The translations under genes and the position numbers were made by a program. Of a DNA stretch of 64,000 nucleotides, positions 38,438 to 51,119 are shown in pieces; position 1 is the stretch's first letter, and each line of letters opens with the position of its first letter. The stretch is taken from contig OZ012688.1 of NCBI GenBank assembly GCA_963942565.1, positions 19,119,259 through 19,183,258 on the forward strand, given 5' to 3'. The notes beneath the pieces were generated by a model that saw nothing but the letters and a program-made list of their open reading frames with translations, ran no database searches and was not told the origin of the DNA. This stretch comes from Maea johnstoni (lineage: Eukaryota > Annelida > Polychaeta > Spionida > Magelonidae).

Positions 38438-38944
38438 ATGGAACCTGTGAGATTCATCGCGACATGCCGCAGAAACGTCAAAAACGAGCAGCCAATAGAA
38501 CTGTACAACCATTCCTGTCTACTTGTGGCGTACTCTATGATGTGCGGCAGCGTCAGAGAGCAGAGTAATGCTTGTTTCACACTAACCAGACAAGGTATCA
38601 GGACACTGCTAGGACCTGTCACGATCAGGAATTTCGTTCAAATCATTCGTTCAATTCCTGATCGTGACAGCGTCCTAGTTGATGTCCTAGCAAGATCGGG
38701 GAGTTCCTAGGTGCAGCTAGGACAAATGGCGTGTCGTGGCAAAAAGTTTTACATGTAAAACTTTTTTGCCAGGACATCCAGGACACAAAAGACAAAATCT
38801 GTGTCCGGGACAAGTCCTAGCAGTGTCCGGGACAAGTCCTAGGACAGTCCGCAAGTTCCTAACTGTGTCTTGCGGTTAAAGGTTGTTGTCTTTCACCCAG
38901 GACACGACCCGATTCAGTTAGGACACTGCTAGGACACGATATTT

Positions 38945-39328
38945 GCCTTGGCCTAGTCACGTGAATTGGGGATTCCCCGTGACGTCGGTTGGGAATTCCC
39001 GCGCCACAACGAGGCCAGTACGAGGTGCACTCCCATTACGAGTGAATCCGAGTGAGTCCCGAAGTGACTGGGCTGCCGAGTTTGCTGCCGCTAAACAGGC
39101 AGAGGATTATACAATCTTAAGTTAAAATACGTGTTCCAGTTCATCCAGTGTCAGTGTTTTGATAAAGAAGGGGTGTTTATTTGGTGGAAAAAGTCAGCGT
39201 TTTTATTTAAATAAGGGTGCTTTTCTGGCCAGAAATCAGTGCTTTTGGGGGGTATTTTTTAACTTTTTATAATGAGCGTATGCGCCCCCCTAATTACCCA
39301 AGTGCTCCCACCCCCTCGGGAACCCCTC
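38945..39328. mobile_element. Truncated inverted relative of the 473-bp element
   Basis: GACTGGGCTGCCGAGTTTGC, TAAACAGGCAGAGGATTATA and CCAAGTGCTCCCACCCCCTC are reverse complements of parts of 37965-38250. The other end is missing. It lies inside the 2.5 kb element. Confidence 0.7.
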
Positions 39329-39480
39329 CCGTGATCAATTCCTACAATATACCATGACTACCACCTCAGCCACAAAACATTATGAAATTGCATTTATACA
39401 TTATTGGGCTTAAGACAACATAATTTATTTATCTGGAAACTCCCTAATATGTTCCTGTTAAATGAATTAAAATCATATTT

Positions 39481-39604
39481 TTAGGCCCAGTTATCACGTA
39501 GAGATCATTGAATTAAAATGCCTTGAACACGCATTTTGATTTCCGCGTAATTTCGGCAAAATATGTTTTCATTTGATGATTTCTCACTTATCACTGGGCC
39601 TTAA
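39481..39604. mobile_element. Short palindromic miniature element
   Basis: Ends TTAGGCCCAGTTATCA and, inverted, TTAAGGCCCAGTGATAA bracket about 90 bp. A GGGCTTAAGACAACA word to its left (about 39407) repeats the right flank, which suggests a second, partial copy. Confidence 0.5.
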
Positions 39605-39810
39605 GACAACACATTTTATACATTTAGAAAGGCCAGTTGATTGCTAACTTCGAAATTTGCGAAAGTTGATGGCTTCGCTAGTGATGCTATAAAATATTAC
39701 AATCCGAGATAAAGATACAATTAATTTTTCTGTGCTTCATACTTTTAAATCTAAACCAGATACCATATTGCATGTTTTTGTATATCCCAATACAGTCAAT
39801 AAAACATAAA

Positions 39811-40022
<212 letters not shown>

Positions 40023-40462
40023 TAGATCAAGACTAGAAGGAATGGAAATGCACACATATAGTGTGTTGAAGACTATGGTGAACCAGTAAGCTATTTCGGT
40101 AAATGGAAAACTTTGGCTGCCAAATTAAGCTTGAATTTGGAATTTGTTTTGGCTTATTTATATTAATCAGCCTTTGTACCGAGGGAAAACCGCCAACTCA
40201 CTCCAAGACATCGGCAGCTTTGCCATATGATTTGAGTAGTGAGTAGTCTATACGCGCAACTGCACTCATCTATCCTATGATTGAACCACAGGAATTAGTC
40301 TTTTAAAATATATCATAATTGTAATTGTAGATCCATAAATCACGACATTATGTTAGAAAGATTAAAGAGATCTTCCTTTGGCTGCTAATGTTGGCTGTTC
40401 TTATCTCATAAAACTAAGAAGCGGTGTATTAAAGTCCATGCTGTGCACTGGTTGCAGGTAGT

Positions 40463-40526
40463 AATAATGATAATAATAATAATATCAATAATAATGATAA
40501 TAATAATAATAACAATAATAATGATA
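40463..40526. repeat. (AAT)n microsatellite
   Basis: AATAATAATGATAATAAT-type triplets, slightly degenerate. Confidence 0.9.
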
Positions 40527-41458
40527 GGTATTACGTTGTAAGTAGCTACAAATATATGAATCTGACTAGATCATTTGGTCAGGTAAATACACGGTTTATT
40601 TAATAATGTATACTGTATTATTTTGCATGTCAATGCAGTCAATAAACATACTATACTATACTATGTTACAGTGATTGAACTTTTTATGGGACAGATACAA
40701 GACGCTCAAGACATGTCCCCGACTTGTCCCCGACACATCCAGGACGCATTTTACATGTCCTAGCTACATCGGGGACAAAAACACTAATTTACATAATGGC
40801 TAGGACATTTCCGCATTGTCCTAACATAGTCCGCGACATGTCCCCGACACATCGCAGACAAAACGCCACCTGACAGGACTTACTCAGGATGTCGTAAGCG
40901 CCGTTCAAGTATGTCTTGTGCATCCTTCACACTGTCCGCGACGTGTCCTGGACGTGTCCCCGACACCGTCAAGACATCCTCATTTGCATAATTTTCAACA
41001 TTTTTCAGCTAGGACTTTGTCGGCTTCAAAAAAGTTGGGGTGTCCTAGATGTCCTAGCTACGTCTTGGCAAAAAGTCCTAGCTTGTCTGGTTAGTGTGAA
41101 ACAAGCATAAGACTATAGCCGCGTCTGACAAGCTCGCTAGGAAGCGCCACATGGGGGTGCTCTTGTGCAGGGCAGGGTTCTTGTAGACGATCGTGACCAG
41201 CATCACGTTTCCAAAAATTCCCACCAGGTAGCAGAAGAGTGCAGGGGTCATTCCTACCGCCTGAACTCCCACTGGGAAAGCAACACCTCCAAGGTCAGTA
41301 TCACAACACTGCCATTCATTCTCTCCGCCGCAATGGTGGCCACATGTCAACTCGTTATAATTTGACATTCTGTACACAGAAGCCTGGAAAAGATGAAAAT
41401 ACAAACATGAACTGCTAAGAACATGTACACAGGGAGCAACCTGACAAATTTGTTGCAT

Positions 41459-42658
41459 TATCCTAGTTGGATAAGGGATTCATTTAATAAATAGTCTTTC
41501 TGTTATAGGGCTGGTGTACCACGAAAACCTATTCGAAGGAAATGTCACTCCTTAGAAGGGTATTTTTCTAGGAAATTCAACACTGCAGATGTAATATTTT
41601 CCAAGAAATTTTACCCCTCTGGAAATAAATGTTCAAGATAATTTTACCCCACCAAATCCAGACCTTCAGCACATGCACATCACAACTTTGGTTCATCTAG
41701 CCAAATCTTAAGAGAGAGAATCATTTAGATGCAATATTGATTCAAGGTTTTTTCTCCCCTTTTGAAAAGGTTAAGGCAAACACCAGAATAATCATTATTA
41801 ATTTCTTATTATCACACCAGGATATATATCTTCACTCCTGTAGGCCTACTTATTCAAAGATCTTAGAAATCTTATTAATTTGCTTTACATCGTCTTTGAA
41901 TTCATTAAAGGTGAAACAAAATTGCCATTTTCAGCCATATTATCTGCCTGATTAGCAAGGAGTTTTATTAATGACCTTTTTCTCATATATCTTACCATTT
42001 TCTGTCTAACCCATACTTTTACTTTACTTCACAGGGCGCAACGCTGGCTACAAATGTTTTTCCATGCTTTATTTTTGAAATTTCAGATTCTATGCAATAT
42101 GGTGCTTTCTTCATTGCCAACCAACTCCAGAGTCAAATAGAGATCCAGAACAAAATTTAATACTATTTACACCATTAGCAATGCCACCATCATTTTTAAG
42201 ATTTTAAGTAAAGAGATGAAATGGACATTTCTTTGGATTCAGGGTCTCAGTCAGTTTTAAAAAATGCCTGATCACAACAGCAATTCACAAACTTTATGCT
42301 AGTTCAGATTTAGACACGCATCTTCTTCAAATCTACATTTAAACCATGTCTTAAAAGATAGTTTGTAATGAAAATGTATGTTCCTTCCAATTTCATGATT
42401 AATACATTAGAAATTGTTCAACACTTACTTAATCATTGCCCTTACTACCAGACCAGCAGTTCCGCTAATGAAGGTGACATGAAGGTGAAATTGGAGATGC
42501 CATCCCTCCTCACAAAGCTGAAATGCATAACAAAGTATAATTCTAGAATTAAGGCAATACCCTTTTTTCAGGTCATGATAATACAAATGTCAGACTAACA
42601 CCATGACCTAAGTAATACTTATTACACCCACTGATCAATGATTTCCTTTAAATTGCAG
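41459..42658. other. Upstream/intergenic DNA with a GPCR-boundary-like duplicate
   Basis: Mostly featureless. At 41841-42010, TAGGCCTACTTATTCAAAGA and ATATATCTTACCAT parallel 37848-37908, the intron start and exon end of the GPCR, with about 95 extra bases between. No coding helix was seen beside it. Confidence 0.45.
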
Positions 42659-42663
42659 TAACC

Positions 42664-44163
42664 ATGTCTTTGATCAGCCAAAGAGATGCACATGGCAACC
42701 TATATGTCCATACGTATGAGGAAGTGGAGCAAATTATTCGTCAGCATGAGGTCTCAAATCTACAGAAATTTGCAATATACGCTAAGCCACTTAACTTCGG
42801 TAACTTAGGTAAGTTGCTTGAAGAATCACATTATTAAAAATATGTTATGTGAATGTATGTGTAATTGTCAACCAAAAGAATTTGTAATTGGGCTGCTCAA
42901 AAAAATTAATAACTTGACGAGCAAATGTAACTTTCGCATGGCACAAAATACAATTAAAAATGAAGCAGCTTTGGGTCATCCACAGGCTCTGTGGGGGGGG
43001 GGGGTCCTGTAGACTAACTTACATTGATGTTCATTACCAGGTCAGCAAGTGCATCCATATATTTCCTGGTGATACATTATACAAATATGCCATGCCAGTG
43101 GGGGTAACATGATGGAATGTTTCCCCGAGGGAGGATGGTTTTCCCGAGGGCGGAGCCCGAGGGAAAACCATCCTCCCGAGGGGAGACATTCCATCATGTT
43201 ACCCCCACTGGCATGGCATATTTGTGTTATCATACTGAACAAACCCCATTTGTAATTTAAACAAAGCAAGGTCACAGATGACTGGTGATTCACACGTTCC
43301 CCGCTAGGTGTCGCTAGTGGCAACGGGCAACATGAAGCCCTCACTGATGGCATCAGGCAACATGATGATTGTTAACTGTTAAGTCAGCCAATCACGGCTT
43401 ACGATCTTCAAGTGAGGTATGATAAAGCAGGTTAGTTAGTGTCTCCGAGATATTTCTGGGTTCAACAGGACAAGGGTTATTGGATCTTGTGGTGAAATGA
43501 AGTTGCTTCTATTACAGGTATCGGTGAGAAGTACTTCACCTGCTTGGATGACCCACCAGGAATTATGAAGTACGATGGTGTCCCGTTCATAATTCTGGGC
43601 AACCAGTACCATGACTGCCATCATGGGAAAAACTGTAAGGTGCATCGAAATGCATCAGAGGGCAATGTAAGTATATCATTTTGTAACCTGACCACACTTT
43701 GCGGAACTTGCTTCATAACGGCTTAACTCTTAATATTGTTAGCTACTTCCCCACATGCCCCAGCAACCCCATCTGTTTGCGGTTTGTTCAAAGTCATTTT
43801 TGTTCCCTTACAAGTCAGAAACCATGTTAAATTGCCTGGTTGTGCGATTTCAGTCTAAACACTGGTCAGTTGTGTGATAAACCTTAATAACCTAAATACA
43901 ATTATTGCTATTTCTTCTTTCAGGTGCATGAATTGAACCCCTTTAAGAGGAGAAGGTTCCACACGCAGAACACAAAGGAAAGGAACTGCCCAGCACAAAT
44001 TATGGTGAGGGAGGGTCTCAAATTCCCAAAATACCCTGTGCCAGATGACTGTACCAAAGAGCAGATACGAAATACCTCAAAGTATACATCAGCCATTCTC
44101 CCTTATGGGTCCACATTGGGGCTGGAAGTTGGTCACGAGGGTTTGTGTCACAGATCTTTCTGA
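42664..44163 (+). CDS. CARF-like N-terminal domain protein, three exons
   Basis: Coding segments are 42664-42808, 43518-43666 and 43924-44163 (TGA), 177 residues. An upstream non-coding exon is implied by the acceptor AAATTGCAG at 42658. Donors GTAAGT (42809, 43667) and acceptors TTCTATTACAG and TTCTTTCAG are strong, and phases agree (1 then 0). Exon 1 reads MSLISQRDAHGNLYVHTYEE. Exon 2 has FIILGNQYHDCHHGKNCKVH and exon 3 has RNCPAQIMVREGLKFPKYPV. The order (short Cys/His motif, then CPA.I..R..LKFP.Y) matches the N-terminus of calcium-responsive transcription factor (CARF) relatives, a DNA-binding module akin to those of MULE transposases. AATAAA at 44391 offers an end for this short form. 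Alternatively exon 3 has an internal donor and the gene continues to the 52.0 and 58.8 kb exons. Family call is from memory. Confidence 0.62.
43067..43236. mobile_element. Near-perfect 64-bp-arm hairpin in intron 1
   Basis: Left arm ACAAATATGCCATGCCAGTG..GAGGATGGTTTTCCC and the right arm, its complement, differ at about three positions. The loop is about 16 nt (GAGGGCGGAGCCCGAG). Likely a foldback element. Confidence 0.8.
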
Positions 44164-44390
44164 GACTAATTTTTTCTGAAACTAGTATATCTCAAGGGCA
44201 AAAGCCCAAAAAATCTGCCTACAAAGTCTTCAGACAAATCTTTTACAGCAGTTTGAAGTTGAGGCTATCCAAATTTCAGAGGACCACTCAAAATATGACC
44301 TTTATTTGATTTCAGGCTTGTAAAAATGTATTGAAAAGGCTAATACCCCATTGTATGCTATTTTTATGAAGTAAACTGTATGATGGTTCA

Positions 44391-44396
44391 AATAAA
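44391..44396 (+). terminator. Candidate poly(A) signal of the CARF-like short form
   Basis: AATAAA 228 bp after the TGA at 44163. Confidence 0.45.
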
Positions 44397-44856
44397 TACA
44401 GCTTTCGCATATATTTCACTTGTTTTTTCATAATTTTGCCACTGTTTTGTGAAGTATAGTTTCAAAACTGCAATGAAGTCCTGAAAGTATTGTATAACTT
44501 TAGCTGTAAAAGTGAGAGATCCTTCTGAAAAATAGTCTAACCTATCTCAGGGAAATGACAAATTAGTGCTCTGGGACTGGCCCAAAAGATGTAGAGCATA
44601 GGTGAAAGCATCACTGGTTAATAGCGCATTGAAAAACGTTTCGTAAGTTGCGATATTTCATGTAGAAATATGAAATTTTTCAAAATTAATATTAATGTTC
44701 CGAAATCATCTTAATAGGCCTAAAGACACCTAATTAACTTAATTTGTTAATTTGGACTTCATTGCAGTTGGCGATTAGGCTATTATTTTTTTCGTTTGTA
44801 GGTTGCAGAAAATGGTAAAATGGAAAACACATGAATACAGTCTAAAAATCAAAAGG

Positions 44857-44862
44857 TTTATT
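44857..44862 (-). terminator. Candidate poly(A) signal of the DDE-like gene
   Basis: AATAAA on the minus strand, about 1 kb past the stop at 45911; other signals may be used. Confidence 0.3.
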
Positions 44863-45910
44863 GAAGAAACCTGTCAAATACGAAATTAAATTATACATAG
44901 ATATCACATGCACCTATCCCAACAATCGTTGGCAAGGCTGAGCCACTTTGGTATGTTAAATTTCACCCAGAAGGCACTTCAAAGTATAAAAGTATAAAAT
45001 GAATTAAAATGAGGTATATCTTCTCTCTTGGCAACACCTTTCTAAGGCTATAATGGTGAATTATAATGTACTACTCATAGTTATTTGACCTTTTCATAAT
45101 GATGGAAACAATTTCCAACTGCATGAAGCTAGTTTGGACAACATCTCTTCACACTGACCTGCATTGAAGTTTTGACTAAAATAGTTTGTAGGTTTCAGGT
45201 CTGCTACCATAAGTTGTATCTCAATGTGAAGGCTTAAAACTAGGTAGGTAAGCATCTTATGTCTATTATTACCATATATATAGGAAAGTTATACATTGTG
45301 CTATTGAAATCACATCAAAATTATTGCTTTGGCACAGCATCAGTACAAAATATCTGGTTTTTTCATGACACAGATATGGAATTATCACTTTTATGATCAC
45401 ATAATGACACAATGGCACCCTTAAATACTTAAAAGTCCACTCATAAAAATAGAATGACACAAACAAAATAAATAATGCAAGTTTCCCAGCACTTTTACAC
45501 TACTACTGAACTTCAAAATGGAGTGTTTGAGTAAGTTATGTAAGTTGCGCAGATCTTCTCCAAAATGATTAGACCTTTGAACATCATTAAAGGAAGTAAG
45601 TAATGACTAGATTGGAGTAATACTTGCAAACTAAAATCGAACACAACTGTAACATTGAATAAATCACATATTTGGAATGTTATTGGAGATAAAACATCTT
45701 CACAATGTCATTTGTGACTCATTTTGAGAAACATACAATATAAAAATGGTTTAAACACTTTAAACCAGCATCCCTAATACTTTTAACAGATGTAATGATT
45801 ATGCATAGAAGTTATGAAACCTTTACATTTAAACATGCAACAGAACATTTGAAATAACTCAGGAAATGAAGTGTGAATACACTTAGTTTGTACGTTGCTT
45901 AACCAGTTAT

Positions 45911-48900
45911 TCACTTCCCATCGGTCTGCTGGATTGCCAGAAATTTATCCAGAGAGGTAGCATTGAGAGTGAAGAACCTTCTAGCAGCTTCAGGCTCATC
46001 TACAATTGCCAGCACAGCGTATTTGATCACCCAGACCTTGTCTTCATGTTTAGGCCACTTGAACTTCTGAGCCTGACCCCTGCCATGAGTAGTCATGAAG
46101 GTGACTTCAATTTCATCTTCTTCAACATCTGTCACCTTACCTATGTAAGATATGTCATCATACTTAGTGATCACAAACACACCTGCTTGCAACTGATCTG
46201 TGTCTACTACTTCAATGTAATCCATATCAGGAGATTCCTTTTCACTGTTATCAAGTTGCAATGGGGTTTCAGTTTGAGATTCATTGGCACCCTGAATATC
46301 CTCCTGTACAGTTTCACCTCCACCACTTGTATCCTGTACAGTTGCACCCTGGCCATCCTCATGTACAGTTTCACCTCCACCACTTGTATCCTGTACAGTT
46401 GCACCCTGGCCATCCTCATGTACAGTTTCACCTCCACCACTTGTATCCTGTACAGTTGCACCTCCACCATCCTGTTCAGTTGCACCCTGGTCAACTGCAG
46501 TAGTAGGAGTAGGGTCAGTGGTGCTTGACTCTTCCTGTACCAAAACTAGAACTGGACCATTGGGACAGAAGCAGAGCCAATTACACTGAAGACATGGGGT
46601 GAATTTGTTGAGTTTGCCTTTTGCCTTAGGAGGAAGGAGACTACATTCCTCCCACTTGCATTCACTGCCACACTCTGGAATGCAATTACAAGAAGTATCC
46701 CTCCATAAAACATGATGTGCATCACATCCCCTCCTCACTGCATGGAGCTTGCCAGTTCCCTTCACAGCTGCAATCTGGGCTTGAAGCATGTTCACCTCTT
46801 TCTGGGCTAAATCATACTCCTCTTGGCCAATCCAAGTGTAGTTTACAACTCCACCAGTTTCAGATGCCCATTTGAAGAAGTCATCTGCATCAGCCATAGG
46901 TGTTCCATGTTTGCCTGCTTGCTCAGCCATCCTTTTGACACTGCCCCCAATGCCATCACAGGGACCCTTCCCATGACCTGACTCAAAATAGTCCCACCTT
47001 GCCTCGATGCCAAAAAGGTCTTTGTGATTAGCAACAGCAGCGAACATCACCCTATTGCGATATTGTGAGTAGGGGCTATCTGTAATATAATGGACCATTT
47101 CGATTCCCCTTTCACTGATCAGAGCTTGAAGGTCCTTCTTTATGAGTGCTTTCAGAATAGCGATCACCATACTGGAGTTGTGATGATTCAAATGAGATAC
47201 ATAAACATAGCTTGTATGTTTCAACTGTTCTCCCTCTTTGTAGTACACTACACAGGGGTGTAATGTAACAGTAGCCTGGTTCCAATATGCACTCTGGACA
47301 GCATCAGTAGAGGCACACGTGAAGTTTTCTGCAAAATCCATCTGGATTATGATGCGGTTAGCTGGCAGGTTCTCTTTCAGCTGGCGTAGCTGTGTGTACT
47401 GAGTTTTAGCTCTGGCATTGTGCTCTGAAAATTTGTCAAAGTCTTGCACAAACTTGTCCTTGAATTCTGACAGTGGCATGTCGGTACTGACAACCTTGAC
47501 TCTTCGTTTGCCATCTCTCGCATCTAGAACTCTATGCCACTGCTGGACAGTAACCTCAGTGGCTGTGACTTTATCCACCAACCCCTTAACTGCCTCTTCG
47601 GTCTGGTAAGATTTCACAAAGACATCAGGACTTGGAGTGAGGGGTTATGTCAGTACCTTCTTCAGGGATCTGAGAAGCAAGGTGGAGTTTTCATGCTTCT
47701 GGCACAAGCAGTTGTTCGGCTTCAAGCAATTGGAATGTCTGATGTGCTTGGGTCGCAGCTTGTAGAAAGATGACTTGCTGATCTTCACTTGAGGATTTTC
47801 AGCAAGGAACTTCTCATATAAGATGTAGAGGTAGTCATTGAGGATCCTTGTTTGGACCTTCTCTCCATCAACTGTCAAGCAGTCCTGCTTGCCAGGGTTC
47901 ATCCTAGAGTTGTCGTCTCTCTCTAGGAAAGACCTAACCTGTCTCTCGAGCTCTTTCTGTTTGGCAAGTAGCCGCCTTCTCTCTAGACACTTGAGAGACT
48001 TGTCCTTCCTTTTGCGAAGGAACTTCTCTGAGACATTTAACTGTCGGCTGAGTTGCTTTTTCAGTCTGTATTTCTTGAGCTGTTTGCCTTTGAGAAGTGA
48101 TACCACAACCTCCTTGTGTTGGTCACTTTTCTTTGCTGCAGTTTGTAGTTCATCCTCCACCACATTCGCATAGATCAGTTTCTTCTTGATGACAGCTGGG
48201 ACTTTCCTTGGGGTAAGGCCACTGTTTCGAATGAGCTGGTTGGTCTTGCTAAGTGGTGTCTGAGCAGTGATGCCTTGCTCAGCTTGCATAGCTTCCAGTG
48301 GTTCTAGCACTACCACTGGAGCTGGATGAACCACTGGAGACCACCTATCCAAAACTGAAGTCCCCTGGCTTGGAGATGTGACAGTGCTAGTACTACTGTA
48401 AATACTTGAAATGTCACTTGATCCTTTCTTCTCCATCATTTCCTCCAGCTTCTTGCATTTCCTTTGGAATTTCCGTTTCTGAGCTTTGAGATTCTTGATC
48501 TGTTCCTCATGCTTTGTAAGCTGTCGGTTCAATTTTGAAACAGCTTTTGCGACACGTCTTTTCTTCCTCTTTGGAGAACTTGTAGACTTTGGACCAGTAC
48601 CAACTCGGGCGACATGTTTCTTTCTCTTCTTTCGAGGAGACTTTGTAGTGGGTACAGCTGCAGCTTGTCTTCTCCTCTTCCTCAGGGGGAATTTCACAAT
48701 CAGTGTACCTGAAAGTAGACAATTAAACAAATGTATGAATAAGAGGAAGAAAGTGTGTCACGAAAGCTGTTTCAAAGTTTAACTTAGACAAATATCAGGT
48801 AGGTATGTGGTTATAATAAATTTGCAATTGTAATCATTAACAGATCAATAAATATCAGCATCACTTCAGAACATTTCTACTTCTAAGCAGATTCAAGACA

Positions 48901-49508
48901 AATATCAGGTAGGTTTATGTAGTAAATGATTAGCACCAGTTCAGAACATTTCTACTTCTAAGCAGATGCAAGACAAATATCAGGTAGGTACATACATACA
49001 GTAAATTATGATTAGCACCAGTTCAGAACAGTACATACATTCAAAAGTAAATCAGCAGGTAAACAGGAATATAAAACAGTAACCTTATTATTCACAGCAA
49101 GAACATCTAAGTGCAGGAATAAATAAATGAATAAATGTTGAAATACATACCTCTGAGTTCCTGTGCTCTATCACCACCATCACTGCTATCACCACCATCA
49201 TCCGTCTCATCATCATTACTGATAGATCCATCACTTGACCAGTCCTCATCTTCCACCACATCAGCCTGAGCAGCCAGTTTCTCTTCCCGCTTCTTCTTAC
49301 GGTGTCTCCTGACCCTTATATTTGTTAACCTCCTGTTCCTTGCCTTCTCTTCGTCGGTCATGTCTGCTACCTTCTTCTGATAAGCTTTGACCCTTTCACT
49401 TTCTCTTTTCAAGAAGGTATCACCCATTGCAGCAATTTTCCTCGCCCTATATCGCCGTTGCCGCTCTGCATTGCTTAGGGGAAGGGGTCTGAGCCGTGTA
49501 GAATACAT
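45911..49508 (-). CDS. Uncharacterised invertebrate protein with basic N-terminus and DDE-like core
   Basis: Exon 1 is 49508-49151 and exon 2 is 48708-45911. The donor AGAG|GTATGTATTT and acceptor TCTACTTTCAG|GTACACTG keep frame (phase 1), and an acceptor at 49516 implies a 5' UTR exon. N-terminus: AERQRRYRARKIAAM, then an acidic Ser/Asp stretch. Middle (from 48708): KR-rich, coiled-coil-like, ending DYLYILYEKFLAENP..SSFYKLRPKHIRH..CLCQKHENSTL. Last 568 residues: QMDFAENF (Asp 94), HYITDSPYSQYRN (Asp 180) and FESGHGKGPCDGIGG (Glu 212), a spacing that fits an RNase H/DDE core. Then come a Cys cluster, three 19-residue repeats and a KFKWP tail. I recall the same motif order in many unnamed invertebrate proteins, probably a domesticated or active DNA-transposon product. 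A TAA at 47647-47645 divides exon 2 in frame. Without it the product is about 1050 residues. Confidence 0.68.
46305..46480 (-). repeat. 57-bp coding minisatellite, three units
   Basis: Units from about 46330, 46387 and 46444 encode QDTSGGGETVHEDGQGATV-like 19-residue repeats. The units are almost identical, so expansion is recent and keeps frame. Confidence 0.93.
48780..49045. repeat. Short tandem repeat in the intron of the DDE-like gene
   Basis: Three units share GACAAATATCAGGTAGGT and CAGTTCAGAACATTTCTACT, spaced about 75-115 bp. Confidence 0.85.
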
Positions 49509-49515
49509 TATCCAG

Positions 49516-50770
49516 CTGAAAAAGTAAAGAAAAGTGTCAAAATAAGCCATGTCCTCAAAAACGTAACGCACAAATGAAACAACACGTAACGAAAATGTCC
49601 TCAACTCAAATCGAGATGTAAATACCCCCCCGCCATGTTGTTTTGATTCATTTACGAGCAAAACATTTCAAAGTTGTCTAAACTTACGGCAAATTACGCA
49701 CAGACATCTTAAAATTTCTGTTAGCGGAGCTTCTATGCTAGCCTACCCCTAAAATGACACCAATTTTTCGAAGATCCCATGATTAGAAATCGAAAAATTT
49801 TATGAAAAAAACACTCACCGCTGATTCTGACGAGTCTGGCAGCATGGCCTAACATCCCTTCTTGACGTCAGAAATGAAAACGAGGCCATAACCTCATTAT
49901 TTTAGTCTGTAGGCTTGTCGATAGATGGCAATGTCGGATTGCCTAGAAACTTACACAACGTTTGTACGTGACGGTTTTTCGAACTTATGCTTCCCTGCAG
50001 GCTTAGAAATAATTCTTTCTGGATTTGTTACAATCGTTATTTGTCCTATGCCTGAAGGTCTTTTAGATGCAAAAAGAAGATCTTCCACGAGTACATGTAT
50101 AGGGAGGTATAATGCGATCGTAAGTTGCGCTAGTTATCGATACGCACCAACCTTACCCCATTTCGAGGTCTGTGGGCCTTTCTTAAAACTTGGTCTCAGA
50201 CTTTTTGTTATTTTATCGAAAAGTTGAGATGTTTCCGCAGATGTAGAGACCAAAAAATCATTGAATACTATTTAATATGGTACATGTCCCGCCTAAAATA
50301 GCTTGATGCGAAATGTACAAACAAATATTGAAGACACGTGTACAGACCTACCTAAAGTATATTTCAAAATGAAATATTCTGTTCTTGCGTCAGAAATATC
50401 AAAATTCAAAATATTTCCAATAAATATAGATGAGGTTTTCCTAAAACAATCCGGTTTTTTAATCTTTTCACACAAAATCATATTTTAACCTTTGCTGAGG
50501 ACACGTTAGTCCGTTTCGCCTTGTTGCTCTTCCGGCCTCAGAAAAAAAAATTCTACTAGAGTTAGGACACTAGTTATGCATGACTCTGATGCACATTGAT
50601 CCTAGCTACTGGCTGATACCAAGTAAGCCAGTATTCATGCAGTATTTTTCCCTAGGGGGTCGAGGGTCACGCAAATCTCGTTATGTGGACCCTTAAGGGA
50701 GAATGGCTGACATGCAACTCTGCTTAATCCGGACTGATGTGGACCCTAAAATTTTGTTCGGATTAGGCAA
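49516..50770. other. 5' region of the DDE-like gene and intergenic DNA
   Basis: Upstream of the acceptor at 49516 there is probably a 5' UTR exon, but I cannot place it. A plus frame at 49925-50227 matches nothing known. Confidence 0.4.
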
Positions 50771-50779
50771 GTCTGGGAA

Positions 50780-51110
50780 ATGAACATGACCTTTTGCTTC
50801 AAGAGCACATTTTGCCGCCAAATCTTTTCATGTTTTGAACCAGGCAACAAAGAAACAAATGCTCACGCGACGTTGGGGAATGAAAGCTGACGCTAAATGC
50901 TCACAACGAAAATATAAGATTATTTAAATACTGGCCTTTCTGTGGCTCAATTTCATTGCGGTTTGGATCATTACAATTGCTACAACTCACCCCTACATGC
51001 CATTATTTTTCGTTCAATATAAATGCCTTTCTGTGGGTCTATTTTAATTCGGATTACACTGTTAGAACCGCCACAAATCTTCTACATGCCTTCTGATTTG
51101 CTTTCAAATC
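50780..51110. repeat. Diverged inverted relative of the 17.1-18.7 kb repeat
   Basis: CTTCAAGAGCACATTTTGCC and CAATTGCTACAACTC correspond, reverse-complemented, to parts of the 826-bp unit. The Cx..TTCTGTGG.TC..TTT.AT module is repeated up to about 51290. Confidence 0.6.
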
Positions 51111-51119
51111 TGTTGCGAA

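Noticed and set aside
46046-46528. Plus-strand frames across the DDE-like gene
   Set aside because: Shadows of the minus-strand coding minisatellite and C-terminal region.
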